From: a virus
Virus record (IMG/VR): IMGVR_UViG_3300005581_000084
Span: 1-29,997 of that record
Reading direction: 5' to 3' (one strand)
DNA length: 29,997 nt
Made by a program: the position numbers and the translations under genes. Below the pieces are notes generated by a model, which had not been told where the DNA came from, searched no databases, and worked only from the letters and a program-made list of their open reading frames with translations. Each line of letters starts with the position of its first letter. The stretch's first letter is position 1. This document shows, one piece after another, positions 8,538-14,916 of this stretch.

Positions 8538-9043
8538 AAAAAAACCAGAGCCCCATTTAGATATTTTACTGGTAGTCGTCTAAATAACTCCGCCCTGTCT
8601 TTTAGGAGTGAAGCATCGTAGGGGGTTAGTTTCCCGTTTTCGTCTGTCTCTCTGTATAGTAGTGCCATCAGTAGGTTTAGTTCTGAGACCTTTTTAGCGG
8701 GGTCTCTCGATAGGAATTCGTCTATATCGATGAACTCCCCGAAGGTCAGGTTTTCGAGGTCTATAAAGTGATATTTTTGGTCTCTAAACTCAAACTCTTT
8801 ATGGAACTTATCCCCATCTTTTAGTAGGTATTCCGATAGGTAGTGAGCCGTTTTATAGACCCCCTCCCATTCTGCGTCTCGTAGTTGTTCGGTAGTGAGT
8901 CCCGTGGCGATGGAGATAAGGATGAGTGAAAAGTCGTTGTTATCGTATAGGTCTTTTAGGGTGTTGAGTTTCATCCATAACTCGATGGTGGGTTCGTGAA
9001 CCCTGTATTCTTTTCCTTCGTATTCTACGTAATGTTTCTCCAT
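8348..9043 (-). CDS. Tail assembly chaperone, zero-frame (G-like) product
   Basis: The zero frame gives 231 aa starting MEKHYVEYEGKEYRVHEPT. The N-terminal two-thirds is a compact helical protein of the type seen in phage tail assembly chaperones, which hold the tape measure during tail assembly. At codons 167-169 (Val-Phe-Phe) the gene contains nine T in a row (8544-8536), and a second open frame in the -1 phase continues to 8274. Reading through without slippage ends at 8348 in a basic, low-complexity tail that looks less protein-like. The ATG lies at the end of the 15-base TATACTTAYCNNTAT element shared with other late genes. TerL lies 27 bases upstream. Confidence 0.7.
   Translation of the reverse strand: MEKHYVEYEGKEYRVHEPTIELWMKLNTLKDLYDNNDFSLILISIATGLTTEQLRDAEWEGVYKTAHYLSEYLLKDGDKFHKEFEFRDQKYHFIDLENLTFGEFIDIDEFLSRDPAKKVSELNLLMALLYRETDENGKLTPYDASLLKDRAELFRRLPVKYLNGALVFFYNLETILRLNTHSSFHRIWLKVKWTTIKALTNFGVGLRRWYIYPVTIFSKYTKSLKNLYSKS
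8534..8547 (-). promoter_or_regulatory. Slippery site for -1 frameshift (T9 run)
   Basis: On the minus strand the sequence CTGGTTTTTTTTTACAA contains nine T (8544-8536), read GTT TTT TTT TAC in the zero frame. A one-base backward slip gives TTA CAA and enters the open -1 frame. Homopolymers of this length support both ribosomal slippage and transcriptional slippage. Confidence 0.6.
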
Positions 9044-9056
9044 ATAGGTAAGTATA
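9042..9056 (-). promoter_or_regulatory. Late-gene element TATACTTAYCNNTAT, copy at chaperone gene
   Basis: The minus strand reads TATACTTACCTATAT, running into the ATG of the chaperone gene. The same 15-base pattern occurs upstream of the portal, scaffold and protease genes. If it is a -10-like element the transcript would be nearly leaderless; it may instead act in translation. Confidence 0.5.
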
Positions 9057-9070
9057 AATTGTGGGGGGGT

Positions 9071-10327
9071 TTAGTATATGTAGTAGGTTCCTTTTGTTTT
9101 ACGTTCCTTGAGGGTGTTGTATCCTATACATAAACTCATTATGATATCGTCGTGAGCCCCTTGTATAGCCCCGTAGGATATCTTTCTTGTTTTTAGTGAA
9201 TATTGATAACTGAATGTTTTTAGTTCCAAGTATAGTTCCGAATTTAGTCGTTCCGTAGGTAGGAATATTTGTCCCTCGTTGGTTCCGTATATGAAGTCCT
9301 CGATGATATTTTGTTTCGATGCGTTGGTAGTTAGGAAGGGTAATACGTTTTTATATCTCTGTTTTAGTTGTTCGAATAATACGTCTCCTATTGAGTTGAC
9401 CTCCACCTGACATAATGCGTCGTATCGTTTTAGTTCCCTCTCAATGTTTCCAAGTATTTCCCCCCACGGCTTTTGTCTCTCTCGATAGAAAAATACGAGT
9501 TTTCCCGTGTCATCGAAGATGGTAAGGACTGAGTAGTCGTCTTGTCGACCGAAGTCCACACCTGCGTAGTATTTGACCCCTTGTCGTGGGGGTTCGTAGT
9601 GGTTTACCACGCAGTATCTGTCTATATCTACGAATACCTCACCACCCGAGTCAATAAACTCACCCATTATTTCCTGTTTGAATATTTCCTCTGGTAAGGA
9701 CCTCCTCGCTTCATCGAGTTCGTCGTTGGTTATAAATGGTGTATCGTAGGATGAACCTTTTAGGTATAGATAACTCTTTTCGTGGGGGTCCTGTCCCTTT
9801 ACCGATAAGGAGTATAAGTAGTTTTTACCTTTTGGTGTTGATATAAATAATACCTTTTTACCCCTTACCAATATCGTTGGTTTTAGGACCATATTCCACA
9901 CCTCATCTCGTAGGAACGCAGCCTCGTCTATTATAAGGTAGTCGTTCGTAAAACCTCGTAGTGAGTCAGGTCGTTCCCCCGATTTGAAGTGGATGACCGA
10001 ACCATTTACGAGGGTTATCATTAGGTTAGTTTTGTGGTTGTCTCTTACCAATCCCGACCCTACGATAGCCTCGTGCATCGATGTAAAAACTTTTCGTGCT
10101 TGAGCATAGACGGGGGATACCCACATCAGAACAGAGTTCGGGTTTTCCAATGCCCATTTTAGTAATAGGTTTTGGGCTAATAGAGTTTTTCCCCACTGAC
10201 GACCTGTTGTAAGGACGATATATTTTACCTCCTCGTTGTCAATGAGGTTTATCTTTGTCCTTTGATCAGGGTGGGGGATAAATCCTTTTACCTGTAATTT
10301 CTTACTCGTCTCCGAACTTGAATTCAA
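9071..10327 (-). CDS. terL: Terminase large subunit
   Basis: This 418-aa protein is the DNA-packaging motor. Visible ATPase motifs are a Walker A-like TGRQWGKT (41-48), Walker B with catalytic acid YLIIDEAAF (130-138) and the coupling motif FISTPKGK (161-168). The C-terminal RNase H-like nuclease shows GVDFGRQDD (Asp258) and the distal HDD at 392-394. Length is normal for a compact phage TerL. No ATG is available at the N-terminus: an in-frame stop lies 18 bases upstream of TTG at 10327, and the next Met is near residue 68, inside the ATPase domain. TTG is therefore the likely start, within the end of terS (26-base overlap). The element upstream and the neighbours fit a packaging operon. Confidence 0.95.
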   Translation of the reverse strand: MNSSSETSKKLQVKGFIPHPDQRTKINLIDNEEVKYIVLTTGRQWGKTLLAQNLLLKWALENPNSVLMWVSPVYAQARKVFTSMHEAIVGSGLVRDNHKTNLMITLVNGSVIHFKSGERPDSLRGFTNDYLIIDEAAFLRDEVWNMVLKPTILVRGKKVLFISTPKGKNYLYSLSVKGQDPHEKSYLYLKGSSYDTPFITNDELDEARRSLPEEIFKQEIMGEFIDSGGEVFVDIDRYCVVNHYEPPRQGVKYYAGVDFGRQDDYSVLTIFDDTGKLVFFYRERQKPWGEILGNIERELKRYDALCQVEVNSIGDVLFEQLKQRYKNVLPFLTTNASKQNIIEDFIYGTNEGQIFLPTERLNSELYLELKTFSYQYSLKTRKISYGAIQGAHDDIIMSLCIGYNTLKERKTKGTYYIY

Positions 10328-10751
10328 TGGTTGTGGTATTGTTTAGGTCAAGTTTATCTGGTTCATTTAGTCCCTGAAGTTTAGCGATAGCATCGAGGGT
10401 TTGTCGTGCGTTGGTATAGTCCCCCTCCTCCATCGCTTGTTGGTATATTGTCCAATATTGTAGTAGGTGTTTATCTACGAGTTTATTTCTGTCGTGTCTA
10501 AACCTTTCTTTTACCTGTTCCCAAACTCTATTCCAATATACGTTTCCCATTTCTTTTGATATTCCCTGTCTCCTACAATATTCCACGTATTGTTTGTAGG
10601 ATAGGTGTTTGTTGAGTATCATTTTTGTTGACTCTCGTAAAAATACCTCCACTTCGGTTTTAGTCATCTTATGGAGTTTATATCCGTTTTCTCTCCCCGA
10701 GCCTTTTGGTCGACCGGGTGTTTTGTTTATTTCGTTTAGTTCCTCACTCAT
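10302..10751 (-). CDS. terS: Terminase small subunit
   Basis: This 149-aa protein starts MSEELNEINKTPGRPKGSGR, a basic Gly-Arg-rich N-terminus, followed by a helical DNA-binding region (TKTEVEVFLRESTKMILNKH) and a second helical pair that would form the oligomerisation core, then a short acidic tail. The pattern and its position overlapping terL make it the best small-subunit candidate. Small subunits recognise the packaging start site and stimulate the large-subunit ATPase. The ATG overlaps the upstream stop by four bases (ATGA-type at 10748-10751). Confidence 0.75.
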   Translation of the reverse strand: MSEELNEINKTPGRPKGSGRENGYKLHKMTKTEVEVFLRESTKMILNKHLSYKQYVEYCRRQGISKEMGNVYWNRVWEQVKERFRHDRNKLVDKHLLQYWTIYQQAMEEGDYTNARQTLDAIAKLQGLNEPDKLDLNNTTTIEFKFGDE

Positions 10752-10990
10752 TTTGTTTCGTATAGGTATCGGTGGTGTAGGTGTTTTCTAATAGTTACAA
10801 AACACTTACCACATCCTGGTTGTTTATTTGTTTTGAATACCCTGTTGTATAGGTTATAGAACCACGCTGTTTCTTGGGGGGTATAAATCGCTTTGTTATA
10901 GTCATTATAAGCCATCTCCAATTCCTCTAATGAGTAGTTCCTAAATGTTGTTGGAACTTCATTCGTTTTATTCTCACATTCCTTACACAT
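10748..10990 (-). CDS. Small conserved-looking CxxC protein
   Basis: This 80-aa protein starts MCKECENKTNEVPTTFRNYS and carries two cysteine pairs: CKEC at residues 2-5 and CGKC near residue 60, which could form a zinc site. The C-terminus is His-rich (KHLHHRYLYETK). Similar short proteins occur beside terminase genes in Bacteroidota phages. Both ends overlap neighbours by a few bases, so it is embedded in the packaging operon. A role in packaging or transcription is possible but not shown by the sequence. Confidence 0.65.
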   Translation of the reverse strand: MCKECENKTNEVPTTFRNYSLEELEMAYNDYNKAIYTPQETAWFYNLYNRVFKTNKQPGCGKCFVTIRKHLHHRYLYETK

Positions 10991-11252
10991 ATCCTCTGTT
11001 TTTTCCTTTTGTTTTTAGGTAGAACTGAATCGCATTTAGGTTCCCCTTGTTTATCTCTTGGATAAGTTTATTCTCTACGTAGTCGATGGTTTTTTCATTT
11101 ACCTCTTGTATCATAATTGAGAATAAAATATCCTCCGTCCACTCGTCGTAATCCTCTCGAGTGTATTTAGTTTTCTCGAGTGCTAACGTTACGTTCCCCA
11201 TCGTCTTTTCCAAGACATCGAGGAATATTTTTTGGTCAGTAGTCAGTTCCAT
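10983..11252 (-). CDS. Second TerS-like / phBC6A51-type HTH protein
   Basis: This 89-aa protein (MELTTDQKIFLDVLEKTMGN) ends in AIQFYLKTKGKNRGYV, a tail typical of phage small terminase subunits and of phBC6A51-like helix-turn-helix proteins. The N-terminal half has the shape of a short HTH (LDVLEKTMGNVTLALEKTK). It overlaps the methyltransferase gene by 17 bases and the CxxC gene by 8. It may be a second DNA-recognition subunit for packaging, or a regulator; the TerS proper is taken to be the gene overlapping terL, but the roles could be reversed. Confidence 0.65.
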   Translation of the reverse strand: MELTTDQKIFLDVLEKTMGNVTLALEKTKYTREDYDEWTEDILFSIMIQEVNEKTIDYVENKLIQEINKGNLNAIQFYLKTKGKNRGYV

Positions 11253-12519
11253 TTATCGTCACTTTTAGTTCGGGGTCGTTATGTTTCATCCTGTCTATAA
11301 TTACCTCACAATATTTAGGGTCCAATTCCATTCCGTATAGTCGTCTCCCGAGTTGGTGAGCTGCGACCATCGAACTCCCCGACCCCAAGAATAGGTCTAA
11401 ACATAAACCCTTCATCGGTGAGGAGTTGTTTATTATTTTTCCTGATAGGGGGATAGGTTTTTGAGTTGGGTGGACGTAGGTCACCACTGCATCTTTTCTT
11501 ATTTCCCACGTATCTGTATTTGACACCAAGTCCTCAACTATTTTTATGAGGTCCTCTTTTTTTAGGTTCTTTATTTCTCCTCTGTCTTTTAGGTTCATAA
11601 TGGTCTGTTTGTCTCGTCCCCCATACCAACCGACCCCTGTTCCGTTATTCTTGGATAGGTATAAACAATTCTCGTGAGCGAAGTGGTAGTCACTTCTATT
11701 TAGGACCATCCCTTTTATCCATATAACTTTTTGTCTCTCTTTATATCCGTTGTTTTTCAGTGAGTTTATAAAGTGGTTGTAGTTTTGGTCTGCATACCAC
11801 ACATAAGCCGCTGCGTTGTCTTTGGTATGGTTATATGCGTTTTTGAATGCCTCGTGTAGGAATATGTATAGTCCATCTCCTCGTAGGTCATCGTTCTCGA
11901 TAACCTCCCAATCCTTCCCTGCGGGGACTCCGTCGTAGGTGACTCCATAGGGAGGGTCTGTTAGCAGTAGGTCCGCTAACTCACCCTTCATTAGTATTTC
12001 AACGTGGTCGGGGTCTGTTGAGTCCCCACACATTAGTCGGTGTGGTCCTATCTCTATTATATCCCCTATTTTTATTCTTGATGTAGGGGGGACTACTCCG
12101 TTGTAGTCATCCTCCTCGGCTTCGTCCTTTTGGTAGAACTTATTATCTGGTATATCAAGTCCCCATTCGATTAGTAGGTTTTGGTCCCAAGTTTCCTCCA
12201 ACATATCCCAATCCCATTCCCCGTATGATAGGTTGTCTTTTATAATGAATTCCTCCTGTTGTTGTGGTGTAAGGTCCTTTACCTTGATGAATGGGACTTC
12301 GGTGTATCCAAGTTCTTTTAGTGCCGTCACCCTCATATTTCCCCCTAATACGATGTTGTTTTCGTTGAGGATGATAGGTCTGAGTTCTAACATTTCAGGG
12401 AAGTCCTGTATGGACTTTTTTAGTTGTTCGAGTTTGTCCTTTTTGATGCTTCGTGGGTTACCATCGTTTAGGTTTATTTGGTCGATGGATATCGTTCCGT
12501 AGTATTTTTCTGTTTCCAT
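11236..12519 (-). CDS. ParB-like domain fused to N4/N6 DNA methyltransferase
   Basis: This 427-aa protein has two domains. Residues 8-95 form a ParB/Srx-like nuclease-fold domain with the motif GGNMR (59-63). Residues 150-415 are an amino-methyltransferase: catalytic DPPY at 188-191 comes before the SAM-binding DLFLGSGS at 375-382, the beta-class order, with HPTQKP at 350-355. Such fusions are common in phages and mobile elements and methylate adenine or cytosine N4. No restriction gene lies nearby, so protection of phage DNA from host restriction or marking of packaging DNA is the likely role. The target site cannot be read from the sequence. It sits in the operon between the HTH gene and the small TerS-like gene. 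Confidence 0.93.
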   Translation of the reverse strand: METEKYYGTISIDQINLNDGNPRSIKKDKLEQLKKSIQDFPEMLELRPIILNENNIVLGGNMRVTALKELGYTEVPFIKVKDLTPQQQEEFIIKDNLSYGEWDWDMLEETWDQNLLIEWGLDIPDNKFYQKDEAEEDDYNGVVPPTSRIKIGDIIEIGPHRLMCGDSTDPDHVEILMKGELADLLLTDPPYGVTYDGVPAGKDWEVIENDDLRGDGLYIFLHEAFKNAYNHTKDNAAAYVWYADQNYNHFINSLKNNGYKERQKVIWIKGMVLNRSDYHFAHENCLYLSKNNGTGVGWYGGRDKQTIMNLKDRGEIKNLKKEDLIKIVEDLVSNTDTWEIRKDAVVTYVHPTQKPIPLSGKIINNSSPMKGLCLDLFLGSGSSMVAAHQLGRRLYGMELDPKYCEVIIDRMKHNDPELKVTINGTDY

Positions 12520-12520
12520 A

Positions 12521-12739
12521 TTATTTTAGTTTTCCGTTTAGTAATTTATACCATAGGTATTTACCCCTAATATCATCGGGGGTGGGGACTTCTTTCCACC
12601 TATGCTCTTTTTTTATCTTGGTGATGTTGGGTCTCGAGGTATCAAAGTATTCAGCAATTTCGTGGTGTTTGTATATCCTCGTTGATAGTAGATGTTTGAT
12701 AAGTTCCACCTTCTCATCGTTTAGTTTTTGTTTACCCAT
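12521..12739 (-). CDS. Small helix-turn-helix DNA-binding protein
   Basis: This 72-aa protein starts MGKQKLNDEKVELIKHLLST. A clear HTH spans about residues 9-45: EKVELIKHLL, HHEIAEYFDTSRPNITKIKK, followed by HRWKEV. That last pattern resembles the HTH modules attached to HNH/NUMOD homing endonucleases, but no nuclease is present. It overlaps the sigma-like gene by 19 bases and stops one base before the methyltransferase start. It may be a regulator working with the sigma factor. Confidence 0.75.
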   Translation of the reverse strand: MGKQKLNDEKVELIKHLLSTRIYKHHEIAEYFDTSRPNITKIKKEHRWKEVPTPDDIRGKYLWYKLLNGKLK

Positions 12740-13215
12740 AGTTTTATTAGTTTTTGTTTGGTTTCGTTTATGTATCTCCCCACCGAGTTCAGGGGTATAG
12801 TTGTCTTTTTACTGACTTGGGTTAGTGTCCCAAGTTCCAACCACATTATGAATAGGTCCTTCTCAAACCACGATAGGTTCTCTAATTGACAATAAACCCA
12901 TCCGAGTTCTGCGGGTTCCATATATGGTTCGTCCATTTGTTCGTGTATTTCAGGGTTGTAGTCGGTTTGTTTGTCTTGGTATTTCTTATTCTCGTAGTAG
13001 TATTTTGAGGTCTTGGAGTAGTAGTTGTTTTTTAGGGTTCGTATAAAAAAATACTTTCGTCTATCGGGGGGGACTTCCCGTATCTGTTTGTTTTGTAGTA
13101 GTTGTTCCATTACCGATTGGAATAGGTCGTCTGCGTCCGCTTGATGTTTGACGATATTTTTGGTGGTATTATAAAGGTCTTTATAGTTCCTATTTATCCA
13201 CTCGTTCATATCCAT
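12721..13215 (-). CDS. ECF-like sigma-70 family factor
   Basis: This 164-aa protein has the two-domain layout of ECF sigma factors. Residues 10-75 look like region 2 (ADADDLFQSVMEQLLQN, then YFFIRTLKNNYYSKTSKYYY). Residues 105-160 look like region 4 with a C-terminal HTH (DLFIMWLELGTLTQVSKKTT, then PLNSVGRYINETKQKL). Similar proteins are found in Bacteroidota phages and are presumed to direct host RNA polymerase to phage promoters. It is the first gene of the block that leads into packaging and, in a circular map, all virion genes. A second Met at residue 3 is an alternative start. It has its own terminator-isolated leader with a possible promoter at 13250-13279. Confidence 0.75.
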   Translation of the reverse strand: MDMNEWINRNYKDLYNTTKNIVKHQADADDLFQSVMEQLLQNKQIREVPPDRRKYFFIRTLKNNYYSKTSKYYYENKKYQDKQTDYNPEIHEQMDEPYMEPAELGWVYCQLENLSWFEKDLFIMWLELGTLTQVSKKTTIPLNSVGRYINETKQKLIKLWVNKN

Positions 13216-13249
13216 AGTCCTTACTTTTTATTTTACCGGGTTATGACTA

Positions 13250-13279
13250 TAAATATATCATGATAATAAAAAAGTTCCA
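13250..13279 (-). promoter_or_regulatory. Possible promoter for sigma-factor/late block
   Basis: On the minus strand TATATTTA (13257-13250) matches the -7 box used at other promoters here. The -33 position, 19 bases upstream, is TGG rather than TTG, so it may be weak or activator-dependent. Confidence 0.4.
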
Positions 13280-13288
13280 CCTAAAATG

Positions 13289-13324
13289 AAAAAACCCCCA
13301 CTATTTATCGTAGTGGAGGTTTTG
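13289..13324 (-). terminator. Rho-independent terminator
   Basis: Arms 13295-13303 and 13311-13319 form a nine-pair stem with one G-U pair and a seven-base loop. On the minus strand six T follow directly, ending the transcript of the 76-aa gene; four T on the other side make it possibly bidirectional. Confidence 0.8.
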
Positions 13325-13363
13325 AGGTTCCTTACTGGGTGCATTAGTTAGTTCAGTTCCTCC

Positions 13364-13594
13364 TTATTTTTTGTATTTTTCTTTTATATGTTGTTGAGCC
13401 TTATTCAGGGACTCTTTGATGGTATCGTTTGTTTTATGTTTTACACACACTACCAGTAGGTCTGTTATTCTTACGAGGTCCTCGAGGTCGGGACATATTC
13501 CACACATTTCGAAGTATTTGTGAGCCAAGTGACTCTGGTTTTGATACATTATTCTGTCCTCGTTGGGTCTTGTTTCTAAAGTTGTTGTTGCCAT
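13364..13594 (-). CDS. Hypothetical 76-aa protein, monocistronic
   Basis: The protein starts MATTTLETRPNEDRIMYQNQ and is mostly helical, with a CGICPDLEDLVRITDLLVVC segment and a basic C-terminal helix. It has its own promoter at 13631-13660 and a strong terminator downstream, so it is expressed alone. The leader before ATG is very A-rich, typical of Bacteroidota translation signals. Function is unknown; the isolated transcription unit in the regulatory region suggests an early role. Confidence 0.7.
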   Translation of the reverse strand: MATTTLETRPNEDRIMYQNQSHLAHKYFEMCGICPDLEDLVRITDLLVVCVKHKTNDTIKESLNKAQQHIKEKYKK

Positions 13595-13630
13595 TTTTTT
13601 TTTGTTTTTGTTTAGTTTATTTGTCTATTA

Positions 13631-13660
13631 TAAATATAGTAAAGTTTTTTTCTGAACCAA
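13631..13660 (-). promoter_or_regulatory. Promoter for the 76-aa gene (TTG-N19-TATATTTA)
   Basis: The minus strand shows TTG at 13660-13658, 19 bases, then TATATTTA at 13638-13631, close to the Bacteroidota -33/-7 pattern. The -33 context ACTTGGTT is shared with the promoter at 14541-14571. Confidence 0.6.
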
Positions 13661-13664
13661 GTTT

Positions 13665-13820
13665 TTATCCATCTTTTTTTATAAGTTCCGTCAGTGAATT
13701 TATATCGCAGTTTGGATATTCTTTTCCGTTGTATTCCACCTTTACGTCTGTTTCGTTTATTTCGAGTATCTTTATTCTCCCTTTTCCGAGTTTGTAGGTT
13801 TTACCTTCTTTGAGTTCCAT
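13665..13820 (-). CDS. Hypothetical 51-aa protein
   Basis: A short frame (ATG at 13820, TAA at 13667-13665) encodes MELKEGKTYKLGKGRIKILE followed by a strand-rich segment ending TELIKKDG. The pattern of alternating strands (KTYKLG, IKILEI, VKVEY, KEYP) looks like a small beta-barrel. It begins one base after the stop of the 87-aa gene, so it is the last gene of the operon from 14511. Function is not known. The tight spacing and protein-like composition support it. Confidence 0.65.
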   Translation of the reverse strand: MELKEGKTYKLGKGRIKILEINETDVKVEYNGKEYPNCDINSLTELIKKDG

Positions 13821-13821
13821 T

Positions 13822-14085
13822 TTATGTTAGGTAGTAGTTATAGTCGGTTTTTATGTGTTTGAATTGTTTTAGAAGTCCGAGTTTAGTTAGGTATCTTTTA
13901 TTTGTTATGGTTGTCCATTTTCCTTTGATACCTTGATATCCGAAGTTGTAGGAGTATTTACCCTTTTCGTCCTCTCTGGTGACTTGGATAAAGTAATTTT
14001 TATGTCCGTCCCACCTATTTCCCGTGATATACTGATCATCGAGTTCGTGGTCCATCCATTGTTGTATTCTATCTATCGATCTCAT
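13822..14085 (-). CDS. Hypothetical 87-aa protein
   Basis: The protein starts MRSIDRIQQWMDHELDDQYI, with a strand-rich middle (KNYFIQVTREDEKGKYSYNF) and a basic C-terminus ending KTDYNYYLT. No known motif is seen. It overlaps the stop of the preceding small gene by four bases (ATGA at 14082-14085). Two of the few GATC sites in the window lie in this gene. Confidence 0.65.
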   Translation of the reverse strand: MRSIDRIQQWMDHELDDQYITGNRWDGHKNYFIQVTREDEKGKYSYNFGYQGIKGKWTTITNKRYLTKLGLLKQFKHIKTDYNYYLT

Positions 14086-14276
14086 ATTGGGTTTTCTTGT
14101 TTTATGTATTGTCCTTTTATTCGTAGGTATTCTGATATATCAAGAGGGAAGTCCTCGAGGATAAGGGTGTAGTAAACACTTTTGATGGTCTCGTTGAGTT
14201 TGTGGTTGTCTATCGTTAGTATGAGTGTATCTACGTAGTCCATCATCTGAAGTTCGTTGTCAGTTAGGTTTTTCAT
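14082..14276 (-). CDS. Small acidic helical protein, paralogue of the upstream gene
   Basis: This 64-aa protein is a clear paralogue of the 77-aa product just upstream. Shared blocks are MMDYVDTLILTID against MMDYYDGLIITTD, then VYYTLILE against IYNTLIFE, and EYLRIKGQYIK against RYLKVKVQYLN. It ends in an ATGA overlap with the 87-aa gene and starts one base after the 77-aa gene stops. Function is unknown; a tandem pair of small acidic proteins in a phage early region is a common setting for host-takeover or anti-defence proteins, but this is only inference. Confidence 0.7.
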   Translation of the reverse strand: MKNLTDNELQMMDYVDTLILTIDNHKLNETIKSVYYTLILEDFPLDISEYLRIKGQYIKQENPI

Positions 14277-14277
14277 A

Positions 14278-14511
14278 TTATTCTCCCTCTTGTAGTTTTC
14301 GGATGTTATCCCACTCTTGTTTGTATTGGTGGGTTTCGTTCAGGTATTGAACTTTGACTTTGAGGTATCGGATAATATCGTCGTGTTCGAGTTCGAAGAT
14401 AAGGGTGTTGTAGATACCTTCGATGGCTTTGGTGAGTTTTTCATCGTCTGTGGTGATGATGAGTCCGTCGTAGTAGTCCATCATCTCGAGGTCGTCTTGG
14501 TGTAGTTTCAT
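14278..14511 (-). CDS. Small acidic helical protein, first gene of leftward early operon
   Basis: This 77-aa protein (MKLHQDDLEMMDYYDGLIIT) is the first gene downstream of the promoter at 14541-14571. It aligns along most of its length with the following 64-aa protein, so the two arose by tandem duplication. The C-terminus adds a charged extension (QEWDNIRKLQEGE) missing from its partner. No motif of known function was seen. Confidence 0.7.
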   Translation of the reverse strand: MKLHQDDLEMMDYYDGLIITTDDEKLTKAIEGIYNTLIFELEHDDIIRYLKVKVQYLNETHQYKQEWDNIRKLQEGE

Positions 14512-14540
14512 TTTTTGTCTTGGGGTTTTCTATTATGATG

Positions 14541-14571
14541 TAAATATATGACGAATTATTTTATCAACCAA
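14541..14571 (-). promoter_or_regulatory. Leftward promoter, -33 box overlapping the rightward promoter
   Basis: On the minus strand TTG (14571-14569), 20 bases, then TATATTTA (14548-14541). The -33 region lies in the inverted repeat CAACCAAGTTG (14565-14575), which also carries the -33 box of the rightward promoter. It drives the operon 14511 to 13665. Confidence 0.65.
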
Positions 14572-14603
14572 GTTGTGGGGGAACTTTTTTTGTTATATCT
14601 TTG
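14572..14603 (+). promoter_or_regulatory. Rightward promoter (GTTG-N20-TATCTTTG)
   Basis: GTTG at 14572-14575, 20 bases, then TATCTTTG at 14596-14603, an exact match to the Bacteroidota -7 form TAnnTTTG. Transcription would start about 14608-14612, which sets the start of the 73-aa gene at the ATG at 14632 and excludes the upstream ATG at 14548. Confidence 0.75.
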
Positions 14604-14607
14604 TCGT

Positions 14608-14627
14608 GTTGAACCTCTAACCTCTTT
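14608..14627 (+). repeat. Leader repeat, copy 1
   Basis: GTTGAACCTCTAACCTCTTT forms the expected 5' leader of the 73-aa gene and recurs exactly at 15223-15242. It holds two tandem AACCTCT units. Its place four bases after the -7 box in both copies suggests an operator or RNA-level control element. Confidence 0.8.
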
Positions 14628-14631
14628 TATT

Positions 14632-14853
14632 ATGGAACAGAAAATTTCTTTCACTTTCACCCCCAAGTCAGTATCCCGCCACTTTGGAACGACTGAAGAG
14701 TTCGTCTCTGAATATTGGGATGTTTTTGAAGGTTGGTTGTCTAACCACATTCACAACAATTTGGGTGAGATCTGGTGGGAGGACTACGATGAGCTCCTCG
14801 AGTCCATCAATGAATGTCTTGATGAAGAAATTTCTGAATTCCCTTCAGTATAA
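14632..14853 (+). CDS. Hypothetical 73-aa acidic protein, rightward cassette gene 1
   Basis: The start is set by the promoter at 14572-14603: the first ATG in the transcript is at 14632, giving MEQKISFTFTPKSVSRHFGT. The rest is strongly acidic with several Trp and ends SEFPSV. The TAA stop merges into the -33 box of the next promoter. Codon choice favours C-ending codons more than the leftward genes nearby. Small acidic early proteins in phages often bind host proteins or mimic DNA; nothing here proves that. Confidence 0.75.
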   Translation: MEQKISFTFTPKSVSRHFGTTEEFVSEYWDVFEGWLSNHIHNNLGEIWWEDYDELLESINECLDEEISEFPSV

Positions 14854-14885
14854 TTTGTGGGATTCATTCCTTTTACTTACCTTTG
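14854..14885 (+). promoter_or_regulatory. Rightward promoter (TTTG-N20-TACCTTTG)
   Basis: TTTG at 14854-14857, directly after the TAA of the previous gene, 20 bases, then TACCTTTG at 14878-14885. Both boxes and spacing match the Bacteroidota consensus. The leader that follows is related to, but diverged from, the repeat in front of the other two cassette genes. Confidence 0.8.
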
Positions 14886-14916
14886 TCCTGTCTAACAATC
14901 CAAAACCCTTTTTACT

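Noticed and set aside
12233-12800. Plus-strand frames opposite the methyltransferase, HTH and sigma genes
   Set aside because: They are Phe/Ser/Leu-rich shadows of well-supported minus-strand genes.
14548-14631. Earlier start (ATG at 14548) for the 73-aa rightward gene
   Set aside because: It lies upstream of the promoter boxes, so it would not be in the transcript.
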